From NCBI RefSeq assembly GCF_901875305.1, contig NZ_CABFLY010000001.1, positions 1 to 64,000 on the forward strand: 64,000 nucleotides of DNA, read 5' to 3'. Origin of the DNA: Rothia mucilaginosa (GTDB lineage: Bacteria > Actinomycetota > Actinomycetes > Actinomycetales > Micrococcaceae). The notes under the pieces were generated by a model. It searched no databases and was not told the origin of the DNA. It was given only the letters and a program-made list of their open reading frames with translations. This document shows, piece by piece, positions 50,417-60,044 of this stretch; the stretch's first letter is position 1, and each line of letters begins with the position of its first letter. The position numbers and the translations under genes were made by a program.

Positions 50417-50454
50417 ACGCCCCGCTTCTCGCCGTTCGCGCGGAGGCGGGGCGT
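50417..50454 (+). terminator. Terminator of hpt
   Basis: ACGCCCCGC (50417-50425) pairs with GCGGGGCGT (50446-50454); TTCCCG follows. The rest of the 50386-50633 gap holds the ftsH leader. Confidence 0.7.
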
Positions 50455-50633
50455 TCCCGTACTCGCACGCGGGTGGGGAGGGCTACCTATGCTTTAGCCC
50501 GCAGGTGAAATAGAGAAGAAGGGTACCTGGCCCCCGGCCGCGGTAGGGTACATTTAAGGTTGCATCGTTGGGTGTTCCGGCACGAAAATGCCGCAACCCC
50601 GACGGGTTACAGCCGCAACGTAAGGACAAAGCA

Positions 50634-52847
50634 TTGGCGCAAAACTCCAATACTCCGCAGAAGGGCACGGATAGCTTTCTGAAAAAGCTCATCAACGGCC
50701 CCTGGTTCTGGCCGGGCGCAATCGCCGTGGTCATGCTGGCGTTCTTCATGAGCTCCCTCTTCGGTCAGACCTCGCGTCAGGTGGACACGAACGTGGGTCT
50801 TCAGTTGCTCAACGACCACCAGGTCAAGAGCGCGAAGATTTACGACGGTGATCAGCGCGTGGAGCTGCAGCTCAAGGAGGACTACAAGAAGGGCAACGAC
50901 AACTACGGTAAGTCGGTGAGCTTCTACTACGTGCAGCCCCGCTCCGAGGACGTGGTTAAGGCCATGGACTCCGCCCAGCTGGAAAGCTACACGGACCAGC
51001 CGGTTGAGCACAGCTTCTTGAGCTCGCTGGTGTCCTTGTTGTTGCCGATTCTGCTCTTTGGTGTGCTGTTCTGGTTCCTGATGGGACGCGTCGGAGGCGG
51101 CTCCTCCGTGATGAGTTTCTCCAAGTCCCGCGCGAAGAAGTTCACCAAGGACAAACCGGATGTGCGCTTCAGCGACGTTGCTGGCGTGGACGAGGCGCTC
51201 GCCGAGCTGGAAGAGGTCCGCGAGTTCCTGGCTGAACCCGAAAAGTTCACCCGCCTGGGTGCAAAGATTCCTAAGGGCGTTCTGCTGTACGGCCCTCCCG
51301 GCACCGGTAAGACCCTGCTCGCCAAGGCTGTGGCGGGCGAGGCTGGCGTGCCTTTCTACTCGATTTCTGGCTCTGACTTCGTTGAAATGTTCGTGGGTGT
51401 GGGTGCGTCCCGCGTGCGCGACCTGTTCAAGGAAGCGAAGAGCGACCCCGCCGCCATCGTCTTCGTCGACGAGATCGACGCCGTTGGCCGCCGCCGTGGC
51501 GTCGGCATGGGTGGCGGTAACGATGAGCGCGAGCAGACTCTGAACCAGCTGCTGGTTGAGATGGACGGCTTCGACGGCAACTCGAACGTCATCGTCATTG
51601 CGGCAACGAACCGCCCCGATGTGCTCGACCCGGCGTTGCTGCGTCCCGGTCGTTTCGACCGCCAGATTGGTGTGGATGCCCCCGACATGAAGGGTCGCGA
51701 GCAGATTCTGCGCGTGCACGCCGCGGGCAAGCCGATTGCCAACACCGTGGACCTGGCCCTGGTTGCGAAGCGCACCCCCGGTTTCACCGGTGCCGACCTG
51801 GCGAACGTCATGAACGAGGCGGCCCTGCTGACCGCCCGCGATAACGGCAACGTGATTGACGACCGCGCCATTGACGAGGCGATTGACCGCGTGATGGCTG
51901 GCCCGCAGCGTTCCTCGCGCATCATGAACGAGCACGAGCGTAAGGTCACCGCATACCACGAGGGCGGTCACGCCCTGGTCGCGGCGGCACTGCGTAACTC
52001 CGCGCCCGTCACGAAGATTACGATTCTTCCGCGCGGCCGCGCACTGGGCTACACCATGGTCATGCCGCAGGACGACAAGTACTCCACGACCCGCCACGAG
52101 CTGCTCGACCAGATGGCCTACGCGATGGGTGGCCGTGCGGCGGAGGAGATTGTTTTCCACGACCCCTCGACCGGCGCCTCCAACGATATTCAGAAGGCAA
52201 CCGACACCGCCCGCAAGATGGTCACCGACTACGGCATGAGCTCCGTGATTGGTTCTGTGAAGCTTGGCGGCGAGGACACCGAGCCGTTCCTCGGTGGCGG
52301 CGGCGCTTCGGCCCGCAACTACTCGGACGAGACTGCGGCGAAGGTGGACGCTGAGATTCGCGCCCTACTGGATCAGGCACACGATGAGGCGTTCGCAATT
52401 CTGCTGGAGAACCGCGACGTGCTGGACCGCCTGGCCTTCGCCCTGCTGGAGAAGGAAACCCTGCTCGAGCACGAGATTGCCGAGATTTTCAAGGATGTGC
52501 GTAAGCGCCCCGAGCGCGAGTACTGGTACTCCAAGCCGACCCGTGAGCGCACCGACATTCCGCCGGTGAAGGCTCCGAGCGAGTTGGCTCAGGAGGCGCA
52601 GAAGGCTGCAACTTCGGCGGCGCCTGCCCCCGTAGCACCTGCTCAGCAGGCACCGACTCAGCCCGTTCAACAGGCACCGGTGGCACCTACCCAGCCTCTG
52701 CCGCCTCAGGCGCCTGTCACGAACCCGGACGCCGACCCGACGGTCGCAATGCCGCCGCAGCAGTACCCAAACTACCCCGTGCCTCCGGTGCAACGCCCGG
52801 AGAATGGCACCCCGAACCAGAATGGAGCAGAGAATGAGCGAGGCTAA
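50634..52847 (+). CDS. ftsH: ATP-dependent membrane zinc metalloprotease FtsH
   Basis: 737 aa from TTG 50634, chosen because TAAGGA lies 8 nt upstream and [11 protein letters not shown] is a plausible N-terminus; ATG 50568 has no ribosome-binding site. Two transmembrane helices ([18 protein letters not shown] and [20 protein letters not shown]) enclose an extracytoplasmic domain. AAA module: Walker A GPPGTGKT (220-227), Walker [16 protein letters not shown], second region of homology [18 protein letters not shown]. Protease site HEGGH (442-446). A Pro/Gln/Ala-rich C-terminal tail (about 95 residues) is longer than in E. coli, usual in actinobacteria. Degrades misassembled membrane proteins. 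Overlaps folE by 14 nt. Confidence 0.97.
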   Translation: MAQNSNTPQKGTDSFLKKLINGPWFWPGAIAVVMLAFFMSSLFGQTSRQVDTNVGLQLLNDHQVKSAKIYDGDQRVELQLKEDYKKGNDNYGKSVSFYYVQPRSEDVVKAMDSAQLESYTDQPVEHSFLSSLVSLLLPILLFGVLFWFLMGRVGGGSSVMSFSKSRAKKFTKDKPDVRFSDVAGVDEALAELEEVREFLAEPEKFTRLGAKIPKGVLLYGPPGTGKTLLAKAVAGEAGVPFYSISGSDFVEMFVGVGASRVRDLFKEAKSDPAAIVFVDEIDAVGRRRGVGMGGGNDEREQTLNQLLVEMDGFDGNSNVIVIAATNRPDVLDPALLRPGRFDRQIGVDAPDMKGREQILRVHAAGKPIANTVDLALVAKRTPGFTGADLANVMNEAALLTARDNGNVIDDRAIDEAIDRVMAGPQRSSRIMNEHERKVTAYHEGGHALVAAALRNSAPVTKITILPRGRALGYTMVMPQDDKYSTTRHELLDQMAYAMGGRAAEEIVFHDPSTGASNDIQKATDTARKMVTDYGMSSVIGSVKLGGEDTEPFLGGGGASARNYSDETAAKVDAEIRALLDQAHDEAFAILLENRDVLDRLAFALLEKETLLEHEIAEIFKDVRKRPEREYWYSKPTRERTDIPPVKAPSELAQEAQKAATSAAPAPVAPAQQAPTQPVQQAPVAPTQPLPPQAPVTNPDADPTVAMPPQQYPNYPVPPVQRPENGTPNQNGAENERG

Positions 52848-53418
52848 GACTGCCGTCGACCAGCCGCGTATTGAGGCGGCTGTGCGCGAGATTCTGCTCG
52901 CAATCGGTGAGGATCCTGACCGCGACGGTCTGCAGCAGACCCCGGCCCGCGTGGCGCGCGCCTACGCGGAGTTCTTCTCGGGCCTGCACCAGGACGCCGG
53001 CGAAATTCTGGGTACGACCTTCGACATCGCCCACTCTGAGATGGTGCTCGTGAAGGACATCCCGTTCTACTCGACCTGTGAGCACCACCTGGTGCCCTTC
53101 CACGGCGTGGCGCATGTGGGTTACATCCCGGGCCCGGACGGCAAGGTCACCGGCCTGAGCAAGCTCGCCCGCGTGGTGGAGATGTACGCTCGCCGTCCGC
53201 AGGTGCAGGAGCGTCTGACCACCCAGGTGGTGGAGGCTCTGGAGGAGCACTTGAACCCGCGCGGCGCGATTGTGGTGATTGAGGCTGAGCACATGTGCAT
53301 GTCGATGCGCGGTGTGCGTAAGCCGGGCGCGAAGACCGTGACCAGCGCGGTGCGCGGTGCGCTGATGAACACCGCAACCCGTGCGGAGGCGATGAGCCTG
53401 ATCTTCTCGCAGCGCTAA
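52834..53418 (+). CDS. folE: GTP cyclohydrolase I
   Basis: 194 aa from ATG 52834, which has GGAG 7 nt upstream inside the ftsH 3' end (ftsH stop at 52847, so translation is coupled). First step of folate synthesis: GTP to dihydroneopterin triphosphate. Zinc ligands and active site are visible in [12 protein letters not shown] (Cys, His) and [12 protein letters not shown] (second Cys), with [23 protein letters not shown] between. Full length. Starts the folate set folE-folP-folB-folK. Confidence 0.96.
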   Translation: MSEAKTAVDQPRIEAAVREILLAIGEDPDRDGLQQTPARVARAYAEFFSGLHQDAGEILGTTFDIAHSEMVLVKDIPFYSTCEHHLVPFHGVAHVGYIPGPDGKVTGLSKLARVVEMYARRPQVQERLTTQVVEALEEHLNPRGAIVVIEAEHMCMSMRGVRKPGAKTVTSAVRGALMNTATRAEAMSLIFSQR

Positions 53419-53441
53419 GCAAGTACGCTAATAGGAACGCT

Positions 53442-53475
53442 AAGGGGGGCGGAGGTTTTCACCTCCGCCCCCCTT
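53442..53475 (+). terminator. Terminator of ftsH-folE
   Basis: Perfect 15-bp stem AAGGGGGGCGGAGGT / ACCTCCGCCCCCCTT with TTTC loop, directly after folE. Also serves the convergent small gene at 53540. Confidence 0.9.
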
Positions 53476-53539
53476 GCTGTGCGGTTGTGGCCTTCGGAGC
53501 CGCTCGACGCCCAGCGCCGTTAAGACTTGAGACAGCCCC

Positions 53540-53731
53540 TTAGCGGGCCTCGTTCTTGTTATCCCAACCCAGTGCGAGAGTCACAATCAGGCCCAGGGCA
53601 ATGAAGCCGCAGCCGGTTGCAGTACCGAAAGCAATCCAGCGGACCGCGGGAGCGTTCTCGGCCAGAACAATAACGAACAGCGAAGCAATCGCGATCAGGG
53701 ACAAAATCCACGCGCCGGTCTTCAAATTCAC
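53540..53731 (-). CDS. Small two-TM membrane protein
   Basis: 63 aa from GTG 53729-53731 with AGGAAG about 10 nt upstream. Two transmembrane segments: WILSLIAIASLFVIVLAEN and WIAFGTATGCGFIALGLIVTLALGW; basic ends, MNLKTG start and NKNEAR end. No family recognised; the conserved feel and convergence with the folE terminator support a real gene. It interrupts the folate cluster on the opposite strand. Confidence 0.6.
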   Translation of the reverse strand: MNLKTGAWILSLIAIASLFVIVLAENAPAVRWIAFGTATGCGFIALGLIVTLALGWDNKNEAR

Positions 53732-53888
53732 GATGAGTCACTTCCTAGAGTATGTATGTGTATGAGGTGCCCAACCCACACCGCTGTGACGCAGGCAGAG
53801 CATACCCTCCCAGGATACCCCTAAATCAGCATGTCATATGCAAATATGGGGTGCTGTGTCATTCGGCAGATTCGGTAGGATTAAAACC

Positions 53889-54857
53889 ATGACCGAAGAT
53901 ACCGCCCCCCACCCTGCCGTTTCCGCCGCACCCCTGCCCTGCGATGCGCTCGCCGCCGAACGCACCCTCGTCATGGGCATTCTCAACGTCACCCCCGACT
54001 CCTTCAGCGACGGCGGCCAGCACTACGCCGCCACCGACGCCATCGCCCACGCCGCCCGCATGATTGCTGAGGGCGCCTCCATTATCGACATTGGCGGCGA
54101 ATCCGCCCGCCCCGGTGCGGTGCGCATCAGCGTGGAGGAGGAGCAGCGCCGCATCCTGCCCGTTATCGAGGCCGTCGCGCAGATGGGTACCACTATCAGC
54201 GTGGACACCATGAACCCGCAGACCGCCCGCGCCGCCATCGCCGCCGGTGCGCACATCATTAATGACGTGTCCGGCCTGAACGTCAGCGATGAAATGATTG
54301 AGACCGCTGCCGAGCTGCAGGTGCCGTACATCCTGATGCACGCCCGCGGCACCTCCCAGACTATGGACAGCCTGGCGGAGTACCCGCGCGGCGTTGTCAC
54401 CGAGGTTGTGGAGGAGCTGACCGGCCTGCGGGAGCGTTTCCTCGCCGCCGGTGTGCTGCCGCAGAACCTGATTCTTGACCCGGGCCTGGGCTTCGCCAAG
54501 GGCGGCGTGCAGGACTGGGAGCTGCTCGCCGCCATCGATGAGTTGCAGTCCCTGGGGCACCGCCTGCTCATTGCCGGTTCTCGAAAGCGTTTTATCGCCA
54601 ACGCCCTGACCGCGGCGGATATAGCGCTGGCCGAGCGCCTGAACGCGACCGGCTTCACCGCGACCGAAGCGGGCCAGGCGGAACGTGAGCTGTGGCACTC
54701 GCTGACGGAGCCACGCCCGGCGCAGCATCGCGCGGCCGCTTCTGCGGCGGTGACCGCCCTGGTGGCCGCCCGCGGCGTGTGGGCGGTGCGCGTGCACGAC
54801 GTGCCCGCCAGCGTGGATGCGGTGACCATCGCCTCCGCACTACGCGCCGTTCTGTAG
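53889..54857 (+). CDS. folP: Dihydropteroate synthase
   Basis: 322 aa from ATG 53889. It joins p-aminobenzoate to the dihydropterin pyrophosphate; target of sulfonamides. Seen: TLVMGILNVTPDSFSDGGQHY (first DHPS signature), GASIIDIGGESARPGAVRIS (second signature), SVDTMNPQTARAAIAAGAHIINDVSGL, LILDPGLGFAKG and the C-terminal SRKRFIA plus VWAVRVHDV. The first 25 residues are an Ala/Pro-rich extension. Followed by folB (78 bp) and folK (2 bp). Confidence 0.95.
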   Translation: MTEDTAPHPAVSAAPLPCDALAAERTLVMGILNVTPDSFSDGGQHYAATDAIAHAARMIAEGASIIDIGGESARPGAVRISVEEEQRRILPVIEAVAQMGTTISVDTMNPQTARAAIAAGAHIINDVSGLNVSDEMIETAAELQVPYILMHARGTSQTMDSLAEYPRGVVTEVVEELTGLRERFLAAGVLPQNLILDPGLGFAKGGVQDWELLAAIDELQSLGHRLLIAGSRKRFIANALTAADIALAERLNATGFTATEAGQAERELWHSLTEPRPAQHRAAASAAVTALVAARGVWAVRVHDVPASVDAVTIASALRAVL

Positions 54858-54935
54858 GTACCCGCCCCCTATGCACCTCACGGGGCTCGGCTCACGGCCG
54901 GGCGGCCCGATACAACCAACCACTGAGGAGACTCC

Positions 54936-55367
54936 ATGCTGAATTCGGCCTACGCCCACCACGACCGCATCACGCTCAGCGGCATCACCGCCGTGGGATT
55001 CCACGGCGTTCTCGACTTTGAGAAGCGCGACGGTCAGCCCTTCACCGTCGACGCGACGCTCTACACCGACTTCGCGGATGCGGCCGCGGGGGACGACCTG
55101 GAAAAGACCACGAACTACGCGCAGGTGGCCGAGCTGATCCACCAAAAAATCGTCTTCGGCTCGCTTGACCTGATTGAGACGCTCGCCGTGCGGATTGCCG
55201 AGGGGATTCTCTCAGACTTCGTGCGCATCGACGCTGTGGAGGTGAAGGTCTCCAAACCGCAGGCTCCCATCACCGTTCCCTTCGAGAATGTGGCGGTGAG
55301 CGTGTTCCGCGAGCGTATTCCCGAGTCCCTGCAAGCCGCCATGCCCGGCACTGAAGGGAGGTGCTAG
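54936..55367 (+). CDS. folB: Dihydroneopterin aldolase
   Basis: 143 aa from ATG 54936 (GAGGAG about 6 nt upstream). It splits dihydroneopterin to 6-hydroxymethyl-dihydropterin plus glycolaldehyde. Motifs: ITLSGITAVGFHGVLDFEKRDGQPF (conserved GxxGxxxxE), TTNYAQVAELIHQKI, LIETLAVRIAEGIL (LIEtLA) and the C-terminal VKVSKPQAPI with the catalytic Lys. Full length. Its stop is 2 nt before the folK start. Confidence 0.94.
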   Translation: MLNSAYAHHDRITLSGITAVGFHGVLDFEKRDGQPFTVDATLYTDFADAAAGDDLEKTTNYAQVAELIHQKIVFGSLDLIETLAVRIAEGILSDFVRIDAVEVKVSKPQAPITVPFENVAVSVFRERIPESLQAAMPGTEGRC

Positions 55368-55369
55368 CG

Positions 55370-55954
55370 ATGCCGCTCAGGCCGTTGTCCGATCATCGCG
55401 CCGTGCTGGCGCTGGGCTCAAATCTGGGCGAGAGTGAGAGCACCATTGAACGGGCCGTCGTCGACCTTCGGGAGGCGGGCATGCGCATCCTGCGGGTCTC
55501 GCCGCTGTACCGTACCGCCCCGGTGGGCGGGCCGGCGGGGCAGCCGGATTACGTGAACGCTGTGATTGAGGTGTCGACCAGTCTGCGCCCCTACGAGTTG
55601 CTGAAGCTGTGCAACGCCGTGGAGGCGGCGCATCACCGTGAGCGTCTGGTACGTTGGGGCCCGCGCACCCTCGATATCGACGTGATTGACTACGAGGGCG
55701 TCGTCTCTGACGACCCGGTGCTGACCCTGCCTCACCCGCGCGCGCATGAGCGTTCCTTCGTGCTGACGCCGTGGGCGCGTATGGACCCGGAGGCGCACCT
55801 GCTGGTGGCCCGTAGCGATGAGAGCTCGGGCGCCGTAAACTACGTGCCGGTGAGTGTTGCGGAGCTTTCCCGCGACCTCAACCTGACGCATGAGGACGCC
55901 GGCGAGGACGCAATTCGTTATATGCGTGAAATGAACCTCCCCGGTGCTCTCTAA
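55370..55954 (+). CDS. folK: 2-amino-4-hydroxy-6-hydroxymethyldihydropteridine pyrophosphokinase
   Basis: 194 aa from ATG 55370; GGAGG 7 nt upstream lies within the folB end, and an earlier ATG at 55361 inside folB is less likely. HPPK transfers pyrophosphate to the pterin before FolP. Motifs: AVLALGSNLGESESTIERAV, YRTAPVGGPAGQPDYVNAV, WGPRTLDIDVIDYEGV (the RxxxRxxDxDxLx signature, RTLDIDVI) and LPHPRAHERSFVLTPW. A C-terminal 40-residue extension is slightly longer than in E. coli. Typical folBK arrangement. Confidence 0.95.
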   Translation: MPLRPLSDHRAVLALGSNLGESESTIERAVVDLREAGMRILRVSPLYRTAPVGGPAGQPDYVNAVIEVSTSLRPYELLKLCNAVEAAHHRERLVRWGPRTLDIDVIDYEGVVSDDPVLTLPHPRAHERSFVLTPWARMDPEAHLLVARSDESSGAVNYVPVSVAELSRDLNLTHEDAGEDAIRYMREMNLPGAL

Positions 55955-55999
55955 GTGTGGCACCCTGAAGGGTAGAGGAATCGACCGAAAGGAAACACC

Positions 56000-56515
56000 A
56001 TGAAACCTCTCCGGTATTCGGCGGTACTCTGGACGGCGATAGGCGCTGCGGCACTGACCGCGCTGGTGAACACGGTGTTGGTGAACGCCGGCTATAGCGA
56101 GTTGCATTTCTCGTGGATGCTCGGGCTGGTGTGCCTGCTTGTGGCTGCCGGTGCGGTGTGGCTGGGGGTTCAGGTGGCGCGGTATCGCCGCGTCAAGACG
56201 CGTGAGAAGGCGCCTCGTATGGGTCCGATTCTGGCGGCACGTACCTTGGCTTATGCGCAGGGTTCGATTCTGACGGGTTCCTTGTTAACGGGCGTGTGCG
56301 CCGCAATTTTCGGTTTTCACCTGGCGGTGGCGCCTGCCCGCGGTCTGTCGGTGCTTTTCTGGCAGGTTGTGGTGAATCTGGTCTGTAGTGTTGTCCTGCT
56401 GGCGGCTGGCCTGTGGGCGCAGCATTGTTGTCGTATTCCGCCGGGAGAGGACGACGATAATTCTTCTGCCGGTGCTGTGAAGTCGCGAGAGGGAGGAACC
56501 TATGCCGGCTCCTAA
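56000..56515 (+). CDS. DUF3180-family membrane protein
   Basis: 171 aa with AAAGGAAA upstream. Four transmembrane helices: VLWTAIGAAALTALVNTVLV, SWMLGLVCLLVAAGAVWLGV, TLAYAQGSILTGSLLTGVCA (with the characteristic AARTLAYAQGSILTG motif) and VVNLVCSVVLLAAGLWAQHC. The family is found next to folK in actinobacteria; function unknown. Overlaps the next PH-domain gene by 14 nt, so it is the start of the membrane-protein operon 56000-58918. Confidence 0.85.
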   Translation: MKPLRYSAVLWTAIGAAALTALVNTVLVNAGYSELHFSWMLGLVCLLVAAGAVWLGVQVARYRRVKTREKAPRMGPILAARTLAYAQGSILTGSLLTGVCAAIFGFHLAVAPARGLSVLFWQVVVNLVCSVVLLAAGLWAQHCCRIPPGEDDDNSSAGAVKSREGGTYAGS

Positions 56516-57149
56516 ATCGAACAATTATTCTCAGAACCCTATGCCGCAGGGCGGCGGCCCGGGACAGAACCCCGCGCAGAGCGCGCCGACAGCGCGACCC
56601 GCCGGAGTTCCCCTGGGCCTGCCCGGCCTGGGTAGGCCCGTACCTCGGCAGGCCGCACCCGACCCGCAGTGGCAACCCGCGGCCCCCGGCTACCTAAAGG
56701 TTCGCTTCATCCACACCCTGGCCGCATTCGTGCCGGTGCTGTTGGTGGGGTTGGGCCTGGATGCGCTCGCGGTTCTGACCGGCGGCCCCCTGTGGATGCG
56801 CATCCTGGGCGTGCTGGTGGTGCTCGTGGCGGTGTTCTGGGGTGGCTGGTGGCTGCTGACTACCCCGCGCCGCACCCGAGCCCTGGCCTACGCGTTGGAG
56901 AGCAACCACCTCATGACTCGTTGTGGCCTGGTTTTCCGTAGCATCACGTCGATTCCGTACGGGCGCATCCAGTATGTTGACGTTGATTCGGGGCCGCTTG
57001 AGCGTCTCAACGGAGTGTCGCGTCTGACGGTGCGCACCGCCGGTGAGGCCGCCGGCACGGTCGTGGTGTACGGCGTCCCGAACGATATTGTGGATGCGAT
57101 CCGCACCGAGCTGGTGCGCCGCGCCGATGAGCGAATGGCGGCCCTGTAA
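56502..57149 (+). CDS. Bacterial-PH (bPH2, YdbS-like) membrane protein
   Basis: 215 aa from ATG 56502, overlapping the DUF3180 gene. A Pro/Gly/Gln-rich N-terminal 65 residues, two transmembrane helices (HTLAAFVPVLLVGLGLDALAV and ILGVLVVLVAVFWGGWWLL), then the DUF304/bPH2 domain: TRALAYALESNHLMTRCGLVFRSITSIPYGRIQYVDVDSGPLERLNGVSRLTVRT. Family partner of the longer PH protein encoded next (stop/start TAATG). Function unknown; in Bacillus YdbS/YdbT add resistance to an antimicrobial peptide (from memory). Confidence 0.85.
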   Translation: MPAPKSNNYSQNPMPQGGGPGQNPAQSAPTARPAGVPLGLPGLGRPVPRQAAPDPQWQPAAPGYLKVRFIHTLAAFVPVLLVGLGLDALAVLTGGPLWMRILGVLVVLVAVFWGGWWLLTTPRRTRALAYALESNHLMTRCGLVFRSITSIPYGRIQYVDVDSGPLERLNGVSRLTVRTAGEAAGTVVVYGVPNDIVDAIRTELVRRADERMAAL

Positions 57150-58918
57150 TGAGCGTGCCCGTTTCGAACAATAACGTCCCGAGCGGTGGTGTGCCGGGTG
57201 GCCAGGACGTGGGTGGTCCCGGCGGTCCGCGGGAGCAGGTGTGGTGGCGTGCCGACATCCGCACGTTTGTGATGAACCTGTGGGTTCTTATTGCGGTGGT
57301 GCTGTATAGCCTGCAGAGCACTATCTACCAGATGTTATTGACACCGCCGGGGGAGTGGGTCACGCTCATTAGCGCTGAGATGGGTGAGGGGCACATGGAG
57401 GTGCTTTTCTCGAACCTGTTCATCTTTGTGGTGAGTTTTATCGGCCTGATTTTGGGTACGCTCAGCTGGTGGTTCACCCGCTATCACCTGGATGAGCTGT
57501 CGGTGCATCGCCGTAGCGGCATCTTCTTCAAGAAGGAGCGCACGATTCGTCTGGAGAGCGTGCAGAGCGTGGATATTTCTCGCCCGCTGGTGGCGCGTCT
57601 GTTGGGTATTTCGGAGTTGCGGTTTGAGGTTGCGGACGGTTCCGGCGAGGCCCTGCACATCAAGTATGTGTCGCGGGTGAAAGCAACCCGGTTGCGTCGC
57701 GCGGCTTTGCAGAGCATTTCGATTCTGCGGGCTCAGGGTGGTGCCCGTGGAACCGGGGTTGGTGCCGGTTACCGGCCGGATGCGCCGCTCCCCTCGGGTG
57801 CGGCGTACCCTGTCTCGTCGGCTCAGCCCGGTATGTCCCAGTCCGGCTCGGTCCCGGAAACCGCGGCGTACCCGCGTCCCGCCGCTTTGCCCGTTCCGGC
57901 CGGAAATTTCCCTGAGTCCGGCAGCCCCGAGGGCGTGGTGGCTTTCCGTCTCTCGACTGGTCGCCTCATCATGTCGATTCTGTTGGAGAATCTTGTGTGG
58001 GTGGTCCCTCTGGTCATCGTTATGGGTGTGAGCGCGATCATCACGGCAGTTTTCAGTGGGCTCAGCCCGCTGTATATTCCGATGGTGGCCCTGCCGAGCC
58101 TCGGTGCGCCGCTTATTGGCTATGCGGGCGCGCTGTGGGCTCGCTTCGATAACTCCGCGCGGTTCAGGATTTATCGTGGTGACAGGGGTGCTCTTACCCT
58201 GCGCTACGGCTTCACCGGAACCCATACGCAGAATGTGCTGCCGGAGCGTGTGCAGGCGGTTCAGGTTGAGCAGTCGATTCTCTGGAAGATGTTTGGTTGG
58301 TATCGTGTGACGATGACCATCGCGGGTGTGGGTGTTGACAGGTCGAATCAGGGCGGGCTGACCCGCAACGTTGCCCTGCCGGTGGGAAATGAGCGCGAGA
58401 CCATGACGGTTCTACGTCTGCTTTTGCCGGAGCTGGATGAGCAGCAGGCGCAGGGGCTTATGGCCGCGGCGCGAAGCTCCCAGAAGCATCAGGTACCCGG
58501 CGCCCCGCAGATGCTTCAGGTGCCGTCTACGGCCCGCTGGCTCGACCCGCTCACCTTGCATGTAAAGGGCTTGACCAGTATTAACGCCGACGCGCAGGGG
58601 GCACGGGGCCCCGCCTCCTCGCGCCCTGATGCGAACATCGAGGAGCACGCCCGTGGCGATCTGTTGCTGATTCGTAACGGTTTCTTGGTGCGCAGGCTAT
58701 CGGTGTTGCCGGTGCGGCGCGTGCTGGGCGTGCGTTGGACCCAGGGTCCGTTTGAGCGTGCGTGTGGATGCGCCACCCTACGCTTCGATGTGGCGAAGGG
58801 CCCGGTGCGTACCTCCATGAAGCATCTGCCGCCGCGCACGAGCCTGATTATCGCCTCGACCCTCACGGAGCGCCTGGAGGGTACCTGTGCTTACTATCGC
58901 GTGCCCGAGGCGCTCTAG
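57149..58918 (+). CDS. Multi bPH2-domain (YdbT-like) membrane protein
   Basis: 589 aa, ATG overlapping the preceding stop (TAATG). Membrane segments near residues 40-60, 90-110 and around 275-330 alternate with PH-like units: WWFTRYHLDELSVHRRSGIFFKKERTIRLESVQSVDISRPLVARLLGISELRFEV; TLRYGFTGTHTQNVLPERVQAVQVEQSILWKMFGWYRVTMTIAG; and a third, LLLIRNGFLVRRLSVLPVRRVLGVRWTQGPFERACG. Linkers are Pro/Ser-rich. Works with the shorter PH protein, likely as a complex; exact role unknown. End of the operon, followed by a hairpin. Confidence 0.87.
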   Translation: MSVPVSNNNVPSGGVPGGQDVGGPGGPREQVWWRADIRTFVMNLWVLIAVVLYSLQSTIYQMLLTPPGEWVTLISAEMGEGHMEVLFSNLFIFVVSFIGLILGTLSWWFTRYHLDELSVHRRSGIFFKKERTIRLESVQSVDISRPLVARLLGISELRFEVADGSGEALHIKYVSRVKATRLRRAALQSISILRAQGGARGTGVGAGYRPDAPLPSGAAYPVSSAQPGMSQSGSVPETAAYPRPAALPVPAGNFPESGSPEGVVAFRLSTGRLIMSILLENLVWVVPLVIVMGVSAIITAVFSGLSPLYIPMVALPSLGAPLIGYAGALWARFDNSARFRIYRGDRGALTLRYGFTGTHTQNVLPERVQAVQVEQSILWKMFGWYRVTMTIAGVGVDRSNQGGLTRNVALPVGNERETMTVLRLLLPELDEQQAQGLMAAARSSQKHQVPGAPQMLQVPSTARWLDPLTLHVKGLTSINADAQGARGPASSRPDANIEEHARGDLLLIRNGFLVRRLSVLPVRRVLGVRWTQGPFERACGCATLRFDVAKGPVRTSMKHLPPRTSLIIASTLTERLEGTCAYYRVPEAL

Positions 58919-58931
58919 TGCCGGAACTTCA

Positions 58932-58970
58932 GCAAGGTCCGCCCGTACTTCTTGTTCGGGTGGGCCTTGC
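58932..58970 (+). terminator. Terminator of the PH-domain operon
   Basis: GCAAGGTCCGCCCG (58932-58945) pairs with CGGGTGGGCCTTGC (58957-58970), two wobble pairs, loop of 11. Confidence 0.75.
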
Positions 58971-59081
58971 GTTGTCTGCGTAGCCTGAACGGCTCGCCGC
59001 CGGGTGATGCGCGCTGTGGTTATCCACAGCAGTAAACCCGGCTGAGGCGCCACCCGGTGCGGGCGAATATACTTAAGAACC

Positions 59082-60044
59082 GTGGTACACCATTCAAAAC
59101 CCGCCCGTTTGGGCATCGGAATCATTTCAGCCGGGAAGGTCGGCGCCGTCCTCGGCGCGGCGTTGCGCGCCTGCGAACACACTATTGTGGGTGTGCACGC
59201 GGTGTCTGAGGCTTCTCAGGAACGCGCCGCGATGTTGCTTCCCGATGTGCCGTTGCTTCCGGTGGAACAGATTGCCGAACGGAGCGAGCTGCTGATTCTG
59301 GCTGTCCCCGACGACGAGCTGCCGGGCCTCATCACCTACCTGGCCTCCTCCGGGAGCATCACCGCCGGTCAGCTGCTGGTGCACACCTCCGGCCGTCACG
59401 GCACTGAGGTTCTCGCCCCTGCAACGGCCCTGGGCGCCATCGGCTTGGCCATTCACCCGGCCATGACCTTCACGGGCCTGTCTATGGACCTGCAGCGGTT
59501 GAACGGCACGAGCTTTGCGGTGACCGGCCCCGCCCCGTTCCTGCCTATTGCGCAGGCTCTGGTGGTTGAGATGGGCGGCGAGCCCGTCCACGTGGCTGAA
59601 GCCGATCGAGCCCTGTACCACGCCGCCCTGGCACACGCCTCGAATCACCTAGTGACGATTCTGGGCCAGTCCCAGCAGATGCTCGCATCCATCGGCATTG
59701 AGGACCCGGCTCACTACATGGGTCCGCTGGTCCGTGCAGCCGTGGATAACGCGCTCGCAAGCGGTGAAGGGGCCCTGACCGGTCCCGTTGCGCGCGGCGA
59801 TGCGGGTACTGTAGTTGCCCATATGAGGGCGCTCGGCGAGTATGCACAGGGAGAAAAAACAGGTGATATTACAGACTCTTATGCCGCTCTGGCACATGCG
59901 ACCGCAAAAAGGGCGCATAATAGAGGTTTGTTAAACGATGAACAACTGGGACGGATCGAAAGCCTGGTGGTACCTTCTGCGAACGTGGAGTACACCGGCG
60001 ACACCGACGATTCAGCCCCCGAAAACAAGGAGTTCTCGTCATGA
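59082..60044 (+). CDS. DUF2520-type Rossmann oxidoreductase
   Basis: 320 aa from GTG 59082. Rossmann start LGIGIISAGKVGAVLGAALRACEH (GxGxxG-like), then LLILAVPDDELPGLITYLAS, HTSGRHGTEVL and GLAIHPAMTFTG, which mark the DUF2520 family; C-terminal helical domain from about residue 175. Its stop overlaps panC by ATGA. The link to panC suggests a role in pantothenate synthesis, perhaps as a ketopantoate-reductase stand-in (panE is not seen here); this is inference from context. Confidence 0.85.
   Translation: MVHHSKPARLGIGIISAGKVGAVLGAALRACEHTIVGVHAVSEASQERAAMLLPDVPLLPVEQIAERSELLILAVPDDELPGLITYLASSGSITAGQLLVHTSGRHGTEVLAPATALGAIGLAIHPAMTFTGLSMDLQRLNGTSFAVTGPAPFLPIAQALVVEMGGEPVHVAEADRALYHAALAHASNHLVTILGQSQQMLASIGIEDPAHYMGPLVRAAVDNALASGEGALTGPVARGDAGTVVAHMRALGEYAQGEKTGDITDSYAALAHATAKRAHNRGLLNDEQLGRIESLVVPSANVEYTGDTDDSAPENKEFSS

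Noticed and set aside
50607..52160. Long open frame antisense to ftsH
   Set aside because: Shadow of a GC-rich gene with highly conserved protein on the other strand.
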